Below are positions 48,245 through 57,352 of a stretch of 64,000 bases of DNA, in pieces. The position numbers and the translations under genes are program-made. The number at the start of each line of letters is the position of its first letter. Positions within the stretch are counted from its first letter, which is position 1. Source of the stretch: Gemmatimonas sp. (GTDB lineage: Bacteria; Gemmatimonadota; Gemmatimonadetes; Gemmatimonadales; Gemmatimonadaceae); contig JAAVWC010000017.1 of assembly GCA_023910675.1 (NCBI GenBank), positions 22,233 to 86,232 on the forward strand, written 5' to 3'. The notes under the pieces were generated by a model that had not been told where the DNA came from, did not search any database, and saw only the letters and a program-made list of their open reading frames with translations.

Positions 48245-50146
48245 TCAGCGACGCTGGAATTCGGGGGCGCCAAGTGCAAGCCCCACAATGAGGGCCAGCC
48301 CCGTGGGTGCCGCGGTGGCGCGACGCTGACGCGGCGCCATCACCTTCGCACTGTCATCGTCATCAACGACGAGCGTGTCGGCCGCGGCGGCGCGTGCCGC
48401 CAGGAACGGGTTGGTACCAGTGAGCAAGACCTGCCGCGTATCATTCGACACGGCGCCACCAAGCAGTTCGCGCACCACCCCATCCACCTGACCGGTCAGA
48501 TCCAGCGACGACAGCGTGCTGAACGCGGACCACTGCGTCAGTCGTACGCCAGGCATACGGCCGCTCGCCACGGTGAGTCCGAAGTTGATACGGTTGAGAA
48601 TCGCGCCCGTGTTCATCCACGCGTCGCCCGTTTCGGGATAGCCGTTGGGCGCCTGATGCCCAAAAATCGGTTGACCCAATCGGCTCACCACCTGCGCCGT
48701 CCGCGGAGTGGCATCGGCCGGGACCTGTAACGCGCGCATCGCGCTGGTCACGAGTTCGAACGGACTCTTCACCTTGCTGCGGTACGCGTCGGCGCTGAAG
48801 AACTCGGGGCTGGTGACGATCGTGCGCACCGTTTCGCGGATATCACCATTGGTGCGCTGAAAGGTGGCCGCGGCGCGGGCCACGACCGCCGGTGGCGGCG
48901 TGTCGCTCACGAATCGACGCGCCAGCTTGGTGGCAATGAACGTCGCCGTCTTCGGGTGCGAGGCCAGGAGATCGAGCACCGCCTCGCCTTCCTCTTCGCC
49001 GCGACCCGCAGGAAACGCCTTCCCGAGAATGGTCTTTGCGCCGGCATCATGTACCTGCGGCCGGAACTGGTAGCCACCACCCTGTGCCCCGCGCGCCAGT
49101 GTCCAGCCTGTGAGCGCCCGTGCCACCTCGACGACATCCTGCTGCGTGTATCCGCCGTCCACGCCGAGCGTGTGCAGTTCCATCAATTCGCGCGCGTAAT
49201 TCTCGTTCAACCCACGACGACGCTGTGCGAGCTGCTGCAGCGCCGGATGCTGCGCCATGCGCTCCATTACCCGCTGCCGCGCGACCTCCGCGCGTCGTTG
49301 CGCCGCGCGATTGCTCACGCCCGCGCGCGCGCCGTTGGCGGCCCCGCGCGACGGCCGCAGCGTAGGCCGCCCGCTGTCGGCGACACTCTGCCAATTGTCG
49401 AGGTAGGAGAGCATCGCCGGGCTCTTGGCCACGGCGCCGAGCAACTCGCGGAAGTTGCCGAGGGCGTGCTGACGAATGGTGCGGTCGTAATCGTTCAGGA
49501 AGTAGCGCGTGCGGTCCTTCCCGGCGAACACATTGAAGTGGTTCTCCCAGAAGTCGACGAGCACCTCTTCCAGCTGCCGTTCACTCACGACGGCGCGCGC
49601 CACTCGGCTCGACGCCAGCGCGCCAAGAAACTGCGCCGACCGGCGCGTCTGTTGACGCAGCTTCGCGGAATCCTCCGCCGTCATGACGCCGTTGGCGCGC
49701 CGCGCCGCCGCCGCGAGCGCGACGTTCGCTGGCGGATACTCCGCGAGCAGCTGGTCGGCGCTCATCGCGACCGTGGTGTAGGAGCGCACCAATGCCGTCG
49801 TCGCGCTGTCGGCAATGCGCTCGGGGGTCAGCTGACGCGCAATCCAGGCGTCGACGCCCATGCGACGCACCGCTTCGACATCCCCGGGGCGGGGACCGAA
49901 GGCGAGGCGGTTGAGCACCTGCTGCACCTGCTGGTCTGCGGTCTGCTCGCGCGGGGCCCGCGCGTCGGCGGTCTGCCGTTCCGGGGCGTTCGCCGACGAG
50001 CTGCCGGCGTCGCGGCCGGTGGCGCCACTTCCAGACGACGCGCACCCGGACGCCGCGAGGAGCACCGCCGTGGTCGCCCACGTCAGGGCGCGGCTACGGC
50101 GTGGAATACGGTACTGCGGCACGTTGCCGACAGACTCAGCTGCCAT
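48245..50146 (-). CDS. DUF1800 family lipoprotein
   Basis: A 633-residue protein with a lipoprotein signal (ALTWATTAVLLAASGCASSG, Cys near residue 35). After a Ser/Ala-rich linker comes the DUF1800 domain: VLNRLAFGPRPGDVEAVRRM, LEEVLVDFWENHFNVFAG, NENYARELMELHTLGVDGGY and DVVEVARALTGWT. These proteins accompany DUF1501 partners; function unknown. I take the ATG at 50146; automated calling would run the frame back through repeat array 2 to 51679 because the 120-bp units contain no stops in this frame, giving about 511 false residues. Confidence 0.9.
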   Translation of the reverse strand: MAAESVGNVPQYRIPRRSRALTWATTAVLLAASGCASSGSGATGRDAGSSSANAPERQTADARAPREQTADQQVQQVLNRLAFGPRPGDVEAVRRMGVDAWIARQLTPERIADSATTALVRSYTTVAMSADQLLAEYPPANVALAAAARRANGVMTAEDSAKLRQQTRRSAQFLGALASSRVARAVVSERQLEEVLVDFWENHFNVFAGKDRTRYFLNDYDRTIRQHALGNFRELLGAVAKSPAMLSYLDNWQSVADSGRPTLRPSRGAANGARAGVSNRAAQRRAEVARQRVMERMAQHPALQQLAQRRRGLNENYARELMELHTLGVDGGYTQQDVVEVARALTGWTLARGAQGGGYQFRPQVHDAGAKTILGKAFPAGRGEEEGEAVLDLLASHPKTATFIATKLARRFVSDTPPPAVVARAAATFQRTNGDIRETVRTIVTSPEFFSADAYRSKVKSPFELVTSAMRALQVPADATPRTAQVVSRLGQPIFGHQAPNGYPETGDAWMNTGAILNRINFGLTVASGRMPGVRLTQWSAFSTLSSLDLTGQVDGVVRELLGGAVSNDTRQVLLTGTNPFLAARAAAADTLVVDDDDSAKVMAPRQRRATAAPTGLALIVGLALGAPEFQRR

Positions 50147-50209
50147 GGGCGAACTCTCCACTGGGGTCACCCGTTTGGACGCCGGAGGGACGGCCTCGTT
50201 AATCCCGGG

Positions 50210-51655
50210 CACCGCTGTTCCTGCGCGCCTGCGGTCTGTGTGGCTGCCGTCTGCGAGACTCGGCGGGAATTGCGCCGAGACGGCGGACGGCAGGAGCCCA
50301 GACGGCAGGGGCGGGGGAAAGCGGCGGTTCCTGCGCGCCTGCGGTCTGTGTGGCTGCCGTCTGCGAGACTCGGCGGGATGCGGCGGGATGCGGCGGGATT
50401 GCGCCGAGACGGCGGACGGCAGGAGCCCAGACGGCAGGGGCGGGGGAAAGCGGCGGTTCCTGCGCGCCTGCGGTCTGTGTGGCTGCCGTCTGCGCCACTC
50501 GGCGCGATGCGGCGGCATCACGCCGAGACGGCGGACGGCAGGAGCCCAGACGGCAGGGGCGGGGGAAAGCGGCGGTTCCTGCGCGCCTGCGGTCTGTGTG
50601 GCTGCCGTCTGCGCCACTCGGCGCGATGCGGCGGGATTGCGCCGAGACGGCGGACGGCAGGAGCCCAGACGGCAGGGGCGGGGGAAAGCGGCGGTTCCTG
50701 CGCGCCTGCAGTCTGTGTGGCTGCTGTCTGCGAGACTCGGCGCGATGCGGCGGGATGCGGCGGGATTGCGCCGAGACGGCGGACGGCAGGAGCCCAGACG
50801 GCAGGGGCGGGGGAACAGCGGCGGTTCCTGCGCGCCTGCGGTCTGTGTGGCTGCTGTCTGCGAGACTCGGCGCGATGCGGCGGGATTGCGCCGAGACGGC
50901 GGACGGCAGGAGCTCAGACGGCAGGGGCGGGGGGACGGCGGCTGTTCCTGCGTCCCTGCGGTCTGTGTGGCTGCTGTCTGCGCCACTCGGCGCGATGCGG
51001 CGGGATTGCGCCGAGACGGCGGACGGCAGGAGCCCAGACGGCAGGGGCGGGGGAACGGCGGCTGTTCCTGCGCGCCTGCAGTCTGTGTGGCTGCTGTCTG
51101 CCATTCTCGGCGCGATGCCGCGCAATCACGCCGAGACGGCGGACGGCAGGAGCCCAGACGGCAGGGGCGGGGGAACGGCGGCTGTTCCTGCGTCCCTGCG
51201 GTCTGTGTGGCTGCTGTCTGCGAGACTCGGCGCGATGCGGCGGGATTGCGCCGAGACGGCGGACGGCAGGAGCCCAGACGGCAGGGGCGGGGGAACGGCG
51301 GCTGTTCCTGCGCGCCTGCAGTCTGTGTGGCTGCTGTCTGCGCCACTCGGCGCGATGCGGCGGGATTGCGCCGAGACGGCGGACGGCAGGAGCCCAGACG
51401 GCAGGGGCGGGGGAACGGCGGCTGTTCCTGCGTCCCTGCGGTCTGTGTGGCTGCTGTCTGCGAGACTCGGCGCGATGCGGCGGTATTGCGCCGAGACGGC
51501 GGACGGCAGGAGCCCAGACGGCAGGGGCGGGGGAACGGCGGCGGTTCCTGCGCGCCTGCGGTCTGTGTGGCTGCTGTCTGCGAGACTCGGCGCGATCCCG
51601 CCGCATCGCGCCGAGACAGCGGACGGCAGGAACCCAGACCGCAGGCGCGCAGAAA
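50210..51655. repeat. Tandem array 2 of the 120-bp hairpin repeat (12 copies)
   Basis: Twelve head-to-tail copies, each marked by tctgtgtggctg, at about 50232, 50348, 50472, 50592, 50712, 50842 and then every 120 bp to 51562. The hairpin is the same as in array 1, but the linker reads gcgggggaaagcggcggttc or ggggaacggcggctgttcct. Copies from about 50940 onward alternate between two variants (cgtccctgcgg and cgcgcctgcag), giving a 240-bp higher-order unit. Near the loop the string gatgcggcgg occurs zero to three times. The array lies between the divergent DUF1800 and membrane-protein genes, so both promoters must be inside or beside it. Confidence 0.95.
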
Positions 51656-51699
51656 TGAAGCGGCCCCGCCGCCAGTCATGACACACGATATCTTACGCC

Positions 51700-52179
51700 A
51701 TGCCCTCCATTGTGACGCCCGGTCGTTTTGCGCGACTGCTCGATGCCGCCTTCGCGACCGGAACCCTCACCACGATTGCCACGGGTGGCGCGTTGTTGGG
51801 GCGCGGATGGCGCGAGGGTGAAGCCGGGCGCGTCTTCCGGCTCGCTGGCCGTGGGCTCCTCGAGCGCGCCGGTGTCACATCGGCGGCGGCGCCGCTTACC
51901 TCGGTCGCGCTCGGGTACGTCCACCACCTGATCATCGCGACCGCCTGGGGCGTGCTCCTGGCGTTGCCTGTACTGGCGCTCCGCGGGCCCGTCCGGCTCT
52001 TCGCCGCTGTGGTGGCGGCGTTCGGCTATGTGGTCTGCGCCGCCTACCTGCTCCCGCCCGCCCTGCGCATTGGCTACGCAGTGACGTCAAACATACCCAG
52101 CGCGGTTCCTATTGGGGTCGCGCTCGCCTTGGCGCTGCTGGGTGGCATCTGGCTCGACGACACCGAGGGGCACGACTGA
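51700..52179 (+). CDS. Small membrane protein of unknown function
   Basis: A 159-residue protein with about four hydrophobic segments, clearest at residues 70-92 (GYVHHLIIATAWGVLLALPV), 95-115 and 130-150 (SAVPIGVALALALLGGIWLD). No recognised family. The ATG at 51700 follows the last hairpin repeat by about 45 bp, so its promoter is probably in the array or in that short spacer. Codon use is like that of its neighbours and favours a real gene. Confidence 0.65.
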   Translation: MPSIVTPGRFARLLDAAFATGTLTTIATGGALLGRGWREGEAGRVFRLAGRGLLERAGVTSAAAPLTSVALGYVHHLIIATAWGVLLALPVLALRGPVRLFAAVVAAFGYVVCAAYLLPPALRIGYAVTSNIPSAVPIGVALALALLGGIWLDDTEGHD

Positions 52180-52371
52180 ACGGATTGCCCGCCGCAACCG
52201 ATACTCGTTGTGACGCCCTCGCGACACAACGGTACAGCACGTCACGGTTGGCACCCGTTATGCTCACGAAGCGTTGCTCCTCTGCCGGTGAAACGTCCTC
52301 CGTACGTCGTCGGCGAAACGTACCGAGCCGGTGCCGCCGGCCCTTTTTCCCTCAACCGCAGGAGGTAGACC

Positions 52372-52920
52372 ATGGACGTCCTCGTTCGTATCGAGGCGCG
52401 TCCGAGCGATTCGCCGGTTCTCGCGCACGTGAACTCGATTCCCGTGCTTCCGTTCGGAACTCGCTCGCGCCGTGAAGTCGTGACGCTGTATGGGCAGGCC
52501 GATGCTCAGTCGCTCGCGCTGGCACTGGCCGCCACGTTCGAAAGTGAGCGGATCGAAGCATCCGCGTTGGGTGTCGTGCGCCATCTCGGCGTGTGGCCGG
52601 ACCGTGGGGCCGTTGGTGACTCGGCCTGGCGCGATGGCACGACGGGACGCCTCGTCACGCAAGACCTCGACATTCCCTTGCTCACCCTCGAAGCCCGGGC
52701 CTCCGAACTCCTCGGCGCCTGCGGTACCACCATTCGTCGCGTGGCTGCTGGGCTCGCCATGGACGACTGGCCCGAAGGCACCGAGCGCGCGTTGACCTTT
52801 TCGTTGGCCAGCGGGACCAGCAGCGGCGGCACGCTCGTGGATGACGACGGCGTAGAAAACTGGCTCGACTCGCTCCGACAGGCGGATGCGTATGCGTACG
52901 ACGAAGCGGAGGCCGACTGA
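52372..52920 (+). CDS. Protein of unknown function, 182 aa
   Basis: A soluble 182-residue acidic protein with a very strong ribosome-binding site (aggaggt, 52360-52366). The sequence alternates strands and helices (SLALALAATFESERIEASAL, RASELLGACGTTIRRVAAGL) and ends in an acidic tail (DEAEAD). No family recognised, no signal peptide. A hairpin terminator follows, so it is a single-gene transcript; the strong RBS suggests it is well expressed. Confidence 0.75.
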   Translation: MDVLVRIEARPSDSPVLAHVNSIPVLPFGTRSRREVVTLYGQADAQSLALALAATFESERIEASALGVVRHLGVWPDRGAVGDSAWRDGTTGRLVTQDLDIPLLTLEARASELLGACGTTIRRVAAGLAMDDWPEGTERALTFSLASGTSSGGTLVDDDGVENWLDSLRQADAYAYDEAEAD

Positions 52921-52950
52921 ATCCTCGTCTCTTGTCTGAACTGTTGGTAG

Positions 52951-52987
52951 AAAGCGGGCGGATCACTTCATGTGAGACGCCCGCTTT
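52951..52987 (+). terminator. Rho-independent terminator
   Basis: A 10-bp stem (aaagcgggcg / cgcccgcttt) with a 17-nt loop, followed by gtatttccc, 30 nt past the stop of the 182-residue protein gene. It also isolates the downstream EF-G-like gene. Confidence 0.85.
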
Positions 52988-53145
52988 GTATTTCCCGTCA
53001 GGCTTCTCCCACTCGGCGTCCGGTTGAGCGTGCTTGCTCCCTCCCGGTCCGCGCCGCACCGTCCCAGTGGCCAGTCCACTACCACGGACGGGCCCACGGC
53101 TCCATTTCCCGGAGCCGCGACTGTCCAAAACAGTCAGGAGGGACG

Positions 53146-55242
53146 ATGCGCGATTATGACAGCGCCGGCATCAGAAACATCGCCGTGGTCGGCCACGGCG
53201 CGAGCGGCAAAACCAGTCTTGTCGATGCCCTCTGCTTCGCCGCCGGTTCCGGCAAACGACACGGCAGCACGAAAGACGGCACCGCCCTCACCGATCATCT
53301 CCCCGAAGAGATCGAGCGCGGCTACAGCATCAGCCTCGGGTGCGCGTTCGCCGAATGGCAGGAGAGCAAGATCAATTTCATCGACACGCCAAGCTCCCTC
53401 GACTTCCAGGGCGACGCCATTGCCGGGTTGGCGGCCGCCGACGGCGCGCTCTGTGTCATTGGCGCGGCGAGCGGCGTCGAAGTCGGCACCGAGCGCATGT
53501 TCCGCGCAGCCGTCGCGCGTCAGGACCCGGTGCTCTTCGTCGTCAGCATGATGGACAAGGAGCACGCCGACTTCAATCGCGTCTACCAGCAGATCAAGGA
53601 CCGGCTCACCAGCAAAGTCATTCCTGTCGAAATCCCCTGCGGTGAAGGTGCCAACTTCCAAGGCGTGATCAACCTCTTCACGCAGCGCGCCTACATGTAC
53701 ACGACGGGTGTGAAGGGTGAGTATGTCGAGCAGGATATCCCCGCCGAGTGCCGGGCGCAGTTCGAGACGTATCGTCGGGAGCTCATTGAAGCGATCAGCG
53801 CCACCAACGATACGCTCCTCGAGCGCTATCTGGACGGGCAGGAGATCGACCGTGACACCGCCATTCACGGTATGAAGGACGCCATGGCCCGCCGCGATCT
53901 CTTCCCGCTCTTCTGCGTCTCCAGCGACAACATGATCGGCGTGCGCGCGCTGCTCACCGAGCTCGTGCAGCTCATGCCCAACGCGTATGAGATGGAGGAA
54001 ATTCACGCGCTCACCGGCGCCGAGGGGCACAACACGGTCCAGCTGCACGCGCGCGACGACGGACCGTTCGCGGCGCTGGTCTTCAAGACGCTCAACGAGC
54101 CGCACGTGGGCGAGGTGACGTACTTCAGAGTGCTCTCCGGAAAGGTGGACACGGGGCAGGATGTCTTCAACGCGACACGCGACAGCGTCGAAAAGCTCGG
54201 GCACCTTTCGGTCCCGTTCGGCAAGGAACGGATCGAGGTCACCACGCTCCACGCTGGCGACATTGGCTGTGTGGCCAAGCTCCGGAACACGCACACCAAC
54301 GATACGCTCTCCACGCGCGAGCATCCCGTGCGTCTGCCCGGCATCACGTATCCGGAAACCGTGGTGCACTTCGCTGTCCGGGCCACCATTCGCGGCGAAG
54401 AAGACAAGCTGCAACAGGGGCTCCACCGGTTGCACGACGAAGACCCCACACTCACGGTGCACTACCATCCGGAGACGCACGAAACGATCGTGGGCGGCAT
54501 GGGCGAGCGGCATCTCGACGTGGCCATGTCGGTGCTGCGGCGAAAATTCGGCGTGAATGCCGAGTTGGCGAAGCCGCGCATCGCCTACCGCGAAACCATC
54601 ACGGCGCGCGCGGAAGGCCAAGGGCGCCACAAGAAACAGAGTGGCGGTCGCGGGCAGTTTGGCGACTGCTGGATTCGCATGGGCCCCATGCCGCGCGGTG
54701 AAGGCTACTTGTTCGACGACAAGATCGTGGGCGGTGCCATCCCGTCCAAGTACGTCCCGGCCGTCGATCGCGGCGTACAGGAAGCGGCCGCGCGCGGCGT
54801 CCTGGCCGGTTTCCCGCTGGTCGACTTCCGCGTCGAGGTCTACGACGGCTCCACGCACTCCGTCGACTCGAACGAAATGTCCTTCAGGATGGCGGGCATT
54901 CAGGCGTTCAAGTCCGTCGCCGGAAAGTGTCGGCCGGTCATTCTCGAGCCACTCGATCTGCTCGAGATCACCGTCCCCGACGCGTTCCTTGGTGACGTTC
55001 TTGGCGACCTGTCTGGACGCCGCAGGGCCATCCTGGGCACCGAGAGTGACGGGCGGCAGTCCACCATCCGTGCGGTCGTGCCGCAGGCGGAGCTGCATCT
55101 GTACGCCACCCAGCTGTTCTCGCTCACGCACGGCTACGGCATGCTCACGCGGCGCTTCAGTGGCTACGAGCAGATGCCGCACGAGAGCGCACAGCGGGTC
55201 ATTGCGGAGCACGTGCGGGAGTTGGAGGCGGCGGACGTCTGA
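53146..55242 (+). CDS. Elongation factor G paralogue with altered GTPase motifs
   Basis: A 698-residue translational GTPase of EF-G type, domains I-V complete. The P-loop is GHGASGKTSL (residues 16-25; canonical EF-G has AHxDAGKTT). The G3 motif reads DTPSSLDF near residue 80 in place of DTPGHVDF, and G4 reads SMMDKEHAD near residue 134 in place of NKMD. Domain II (LVFKTLNEPHVGEVTYFRVL), domain IV (RETITARAEGQGRHKKQSGG) and domain V (MSFRMAGIQAFKSVAGKCRP) are well kept. It resembles the EF-G2/FusB-like paralogues of unknown role. RBS aggagg at 53136-53141 fixes the ATG at 53146. Confidence 0.9.
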   Translation: MRDYDSAGIRNIAVVGHGASGKTSLVDALCFAAGSGKRHGSTKDGTALTDHLPEEIERGYSISLGCAFAEWQESKINFIDTPSSLDFQGDAIAGLAAADGALCVIGAASGVEVGTERMFRAAVARQDPVLFVVSMMDKEHADFNRVYQQIKDRLTSKVIPVEIPCGEGANFQGVINLFTQRAYMYTTGVKGEYVEQDIPAECRAQFETYRRELIEAISATNDTLLERYLDGQEIDRDTAIHGMKDAMARRDLFPLFCVSSDNMIGVRALLTELVQLMPNAYEMEEIHALTGAEGHNTVQLHARDDGPFAALVFKTLNEPHVGEVTYFRVLSGKVDTGQDVFNATRDSVEKLGHLSVPFGKERIEVTTLHAGDIGCVAKLRNTHTNDTLSTREHPVRLPGITYPETVVHFAVRATIRGEEDKLQQGLHRLHDEDPTLTVHYHPETHETIVGGMGERHLDVAMSVLRRKFGVNAELAKPRIAYRETITARAEGQGRHKKQSGGRGQFGDCWIRMGPMPRGEGYLFDDKIVGGAIPSKYVPAVDRGVQEAAARGVLAGFPLVDFRVEVYDGSTHSVDSNEMSFRMAGIQAFKSVAGKCRPVILEPLDLLEITVPDAFLGDVLGDLSGRRRAILGTESDGRQSTIRAVVPQAELHLYATQLFSLTHGYGMLTRRFSGYEQMPHESAQRVIAEHVRELEAADV

Positions 55243-55271
55243 CGGTCTGGCCGCCGAACAGCGGTTGAACA

Positions 55272-55500
55272 GCGGTTGAACAGCGGGTGGTTGGTCCGGC
55301 GGTCTACTGCCCGACAGATCGAGCCCTCAGGAGATAGAACGCAAGGGCACAGGAGAAGGCACGGTGCCGTTCACCCAGACCGCGACTGCAGTTTCCACGT
55401 GGACCAAACCGTGCGTTTCCCTGTACACTTGCGTTCTTTACCCTGAGGGCTCGATCCGTTGGCCGGTTAACCGCCGGACCAGCCCCCGTCGTTCAACCGC
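55272..55500. repeat. Long hairpin element (MITE-like), 229 bp
   Basis: Two arms of about 93 bp in inverted orientation around a ~43-bp centre. The arm ends are gcggttgaac and gttcaaccgc. Matching blocks include ggtccggcgg / ccgccggacc, gatcgagccctcagg / ccctgagggctcgatc, agaacgcaag / cttgcgttct and gcacggt / accgtgc; I estimate about 80% identity between arms. It lies between the convergent EF-G-like gene and the decayed pilin cluster. No coding capacity. A small non-autonomous element or a structured terminator are both possible. Confidence 0.88.
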
Positions 55501-55506
55501 CCCTAC

Positions 55507-56108
55507 TCAGTACACGTTCGCCCACGACCGCTGTCTCGTCCGCGTGGGCGTCGCCAGCGCCGACAGCGCGTTACCGCGAATGCGTGAGTCCACGCCGTCC
55601 GCGTTGCGGCGGTGACGGTGGGCGATCCCTGAATGTCCACGCGACCGAAGGACATGAATAGTCCCGCCGGTTGAATGGACGGTGCCCTCACGGTGACCAG
55701 CATGCTCACTTGGCGTTGCGCCTCCACCAGACCATTGTCGATGCCGGCACGCCCAACCGACACCACATTGTCGGTGCGTGCCGTGAGCCGCTGAATGCTT
55801 ACGCTGGCGCTGTCACCGCGGGCCACACCGACGGTGCTCGATTCGAGGGCGCCAGTCGCGAGCGCATTGCGCGACTGCGTCCAATTGGCCAACTGCGTGT
55901 TCAACCCAAACGGAGCCACCGCGCGCGCTGCTGAATCTGTCCGGCGCGCGACGAGCGTGCCTCGCGGAACGAGGCCATCATGGTGGCCGACGACAACACC
56001 GCCAGCACGACCATCGCGGAGAGGAGGGGCAGCAGCGCCGAGCCGCGACGTGGGCGTGGGGGGCACGGCCGCTGCCTGCCGTCGTGTGCGTGAAGGTCGC
56101 ATGATCAT
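55507..56108 (-). pseudogene. PilX-like minor pilin remnant, several frameshifts
   Basis: Read on the minus strand, MRPSRTRRQAAAVPPTPTSR starts in one frame. The hydrophobic segment GSALLPLLSAMVVLAVLSSA then TMMASFREARSSRAG is in a second frame, NTQLANWTQSRNALATGALE through SPTVTAATRT is back in the first, and the end, SRIRGNALSALATPTRTRQR then SWANVY, is in a third. At least three indels break about 600 bp. The assembled product resembles PilX/PilV-type pilus assembly proteins (short basic leader, one N-terminal hydrophobic helix). It is too damaged to be functional. Confidence 0.8.
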
Positions 56109-57158
56109 CGCCGGTTCCTCATGGCGAAACTCCGCGTCACCGAATCCCGCACCAGCGGGGTATTCGGATCGGATCCGCCGTGGCCCTGTGCGCGCAGTAG
56201 TGAGATCGATGCGCGCGATGCGCAGATTGCTCGATTCGAGCGCCAGTGCGCTTCCGGTACTGTCGAAGTAGGGCAGGGCGAAACCACCGGCGCCCGATAT
56301 ACCAGGGGCCATGAACGGCCCGCCCACGATCACGCTGGGAATACACGTGTCGTTCTGCCGTTCCGTGCGTTGCAGATACCAGCGGTTCGATGGCTGTTGC
56401 GCCAGCTGGTAGCGCGCCGAGCGCGTAAACCGGAGGGCGGATCGGTTGGTCATCGAATCGGGCAACGCCAGCGTGACCGTGAATCGCTAGCGGATCTTGC
56501 CGACGTCGCGCAGCGAGTCGGCGTATGGCATCGAGGGGCAGAGCGCGCTGCTGGCCGACACCGCGGCAATGCGGTGGGTCGACCAGAAATCGCCCTTCAC
56601 GCCGCTCGAATCGTGACGCAGAGCAATGAGCGTGTCGCCGGCATCGGGGGTGACCACCCAATTGGAGGTGATGCAGCGCGCCGTCTTGAGCGGCGGTACG
56701 TCTACCGACGTCGACGACGAGCGCGCGCAGACGAACGACGTCCCCAGGGGGCTGCGGAACGCGAGCGACGACGCGGAGAAGGCAGAGATGTCGCCCGACG
56801 ATGCGGCAACGCCCCGCAACTCCGTCGGCAGTGTCAGCTGTAACTCGACCTGGCGCGTCGCCCCGCTTCCCGACACTATCGATTGTTCGTGAATGCCCTG
56901 AGTGACATTCTGCCCGGTCGGCGTCGCCGACAGCACGGCGCAGGGGAGACTCTGCAAGGAATCGAGACGTCGCTGCGCAATACTGGCGGCGATCATCTAT
57001 CGCTGACCGGCGCCCATCTGCTGCGACGCGCTGGTGGACGACCTCAAGAGCCCCATGACGGCGACGGTCATGCGCACTGCCGCGATGAGGACTCCCACCG
57101 GCGATGTGCCGCGCCGGCCCCGACGCACCGCGTGCGCCGGAACGAGGCACCGACTCAC
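56109..57158 (-). pseudogene. PilV/PilW-like prepilin remnant with in-frame stops
   Basis: A GTG at 57158 starts a type IV prepilin-like N-terminus, RRGRRGTSPVGVLIAAVRMT, close to the normal G-T-S-L-V-E-V-L-I-A pattern but with the key Glu5-equivalent replaced by Gly and a Pro nearby. In the same frame are TAG stops after GAGQR (about 56997-56999) and after DVGKIR (56487-56489), yet coding continues across both: SIAQRRLDSLQSLPCAVLSA, then RFTVTLALPDSMTNRSALRF and SARYQLAQQPSNRWYLQRTE. The 3' part looks like a PilW C-terminus, so a deletion may have fused pilV and pilW. Missense, nonsense and probable fusion all point to a decayed gene. Confidence 0.75.
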
Positions 57159-57352
57159 AGCACGCACCCCTTGATCATCACCGCGGCCGCACGGGGTATT
57201 CCGCGCGCCAATCGCTGGTAGGCGGTGGACGCCACCGAACCCGACCTCTGGAGACGTCGGGTTTCGTGATGACCGTGCTCTCCCAGCGATATCGACGCTG
57301 CTTTCCCGCGTCTTGAACCACTAACGGTTCATGCGCCGGCCGTCCCGCCCAC
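57159..57352 (-). other. Probable further pilin-cluster remnant
   Basis: Minus-strand reading gives a short open end, RGIPRAAAVMIKGCVL, whose stop overlaps the GTG of the prepilin remnant (GTGA-type coupling), as expected of the preceding pilin gene. Upstream of it no continuous frame persists. A weak hairpin (aacccgac / gtcgggtt, 57238-57263) is present. I see no intact gene here. Confidence 0.4.

Noticed and set aside
48956..51658. 900-codon plus-strand open frame spanning DUF1800 and repeat array 2
   Set aside because: Produced by stop-free antisense DNA joined to 120-bp repeats whose period is a multiple of three; no start signal or domain.
53134..55212. 692-codon minus-strand open frame
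   Set aside because: Antisense to the EF-G-like gene, which has clear GTPase motifs and an RBS.
55272..55500. Insertion sequence with transposase
   Set aside because: The element has inverted arms but no ORF of useful length; at most a non-autonomous element.
57238..57263. Rho-independent terminator in the pilin remnant region
   Set aside because: The 8-bp stem has no T-tract on either strand, so it is not listed as a separate feature.
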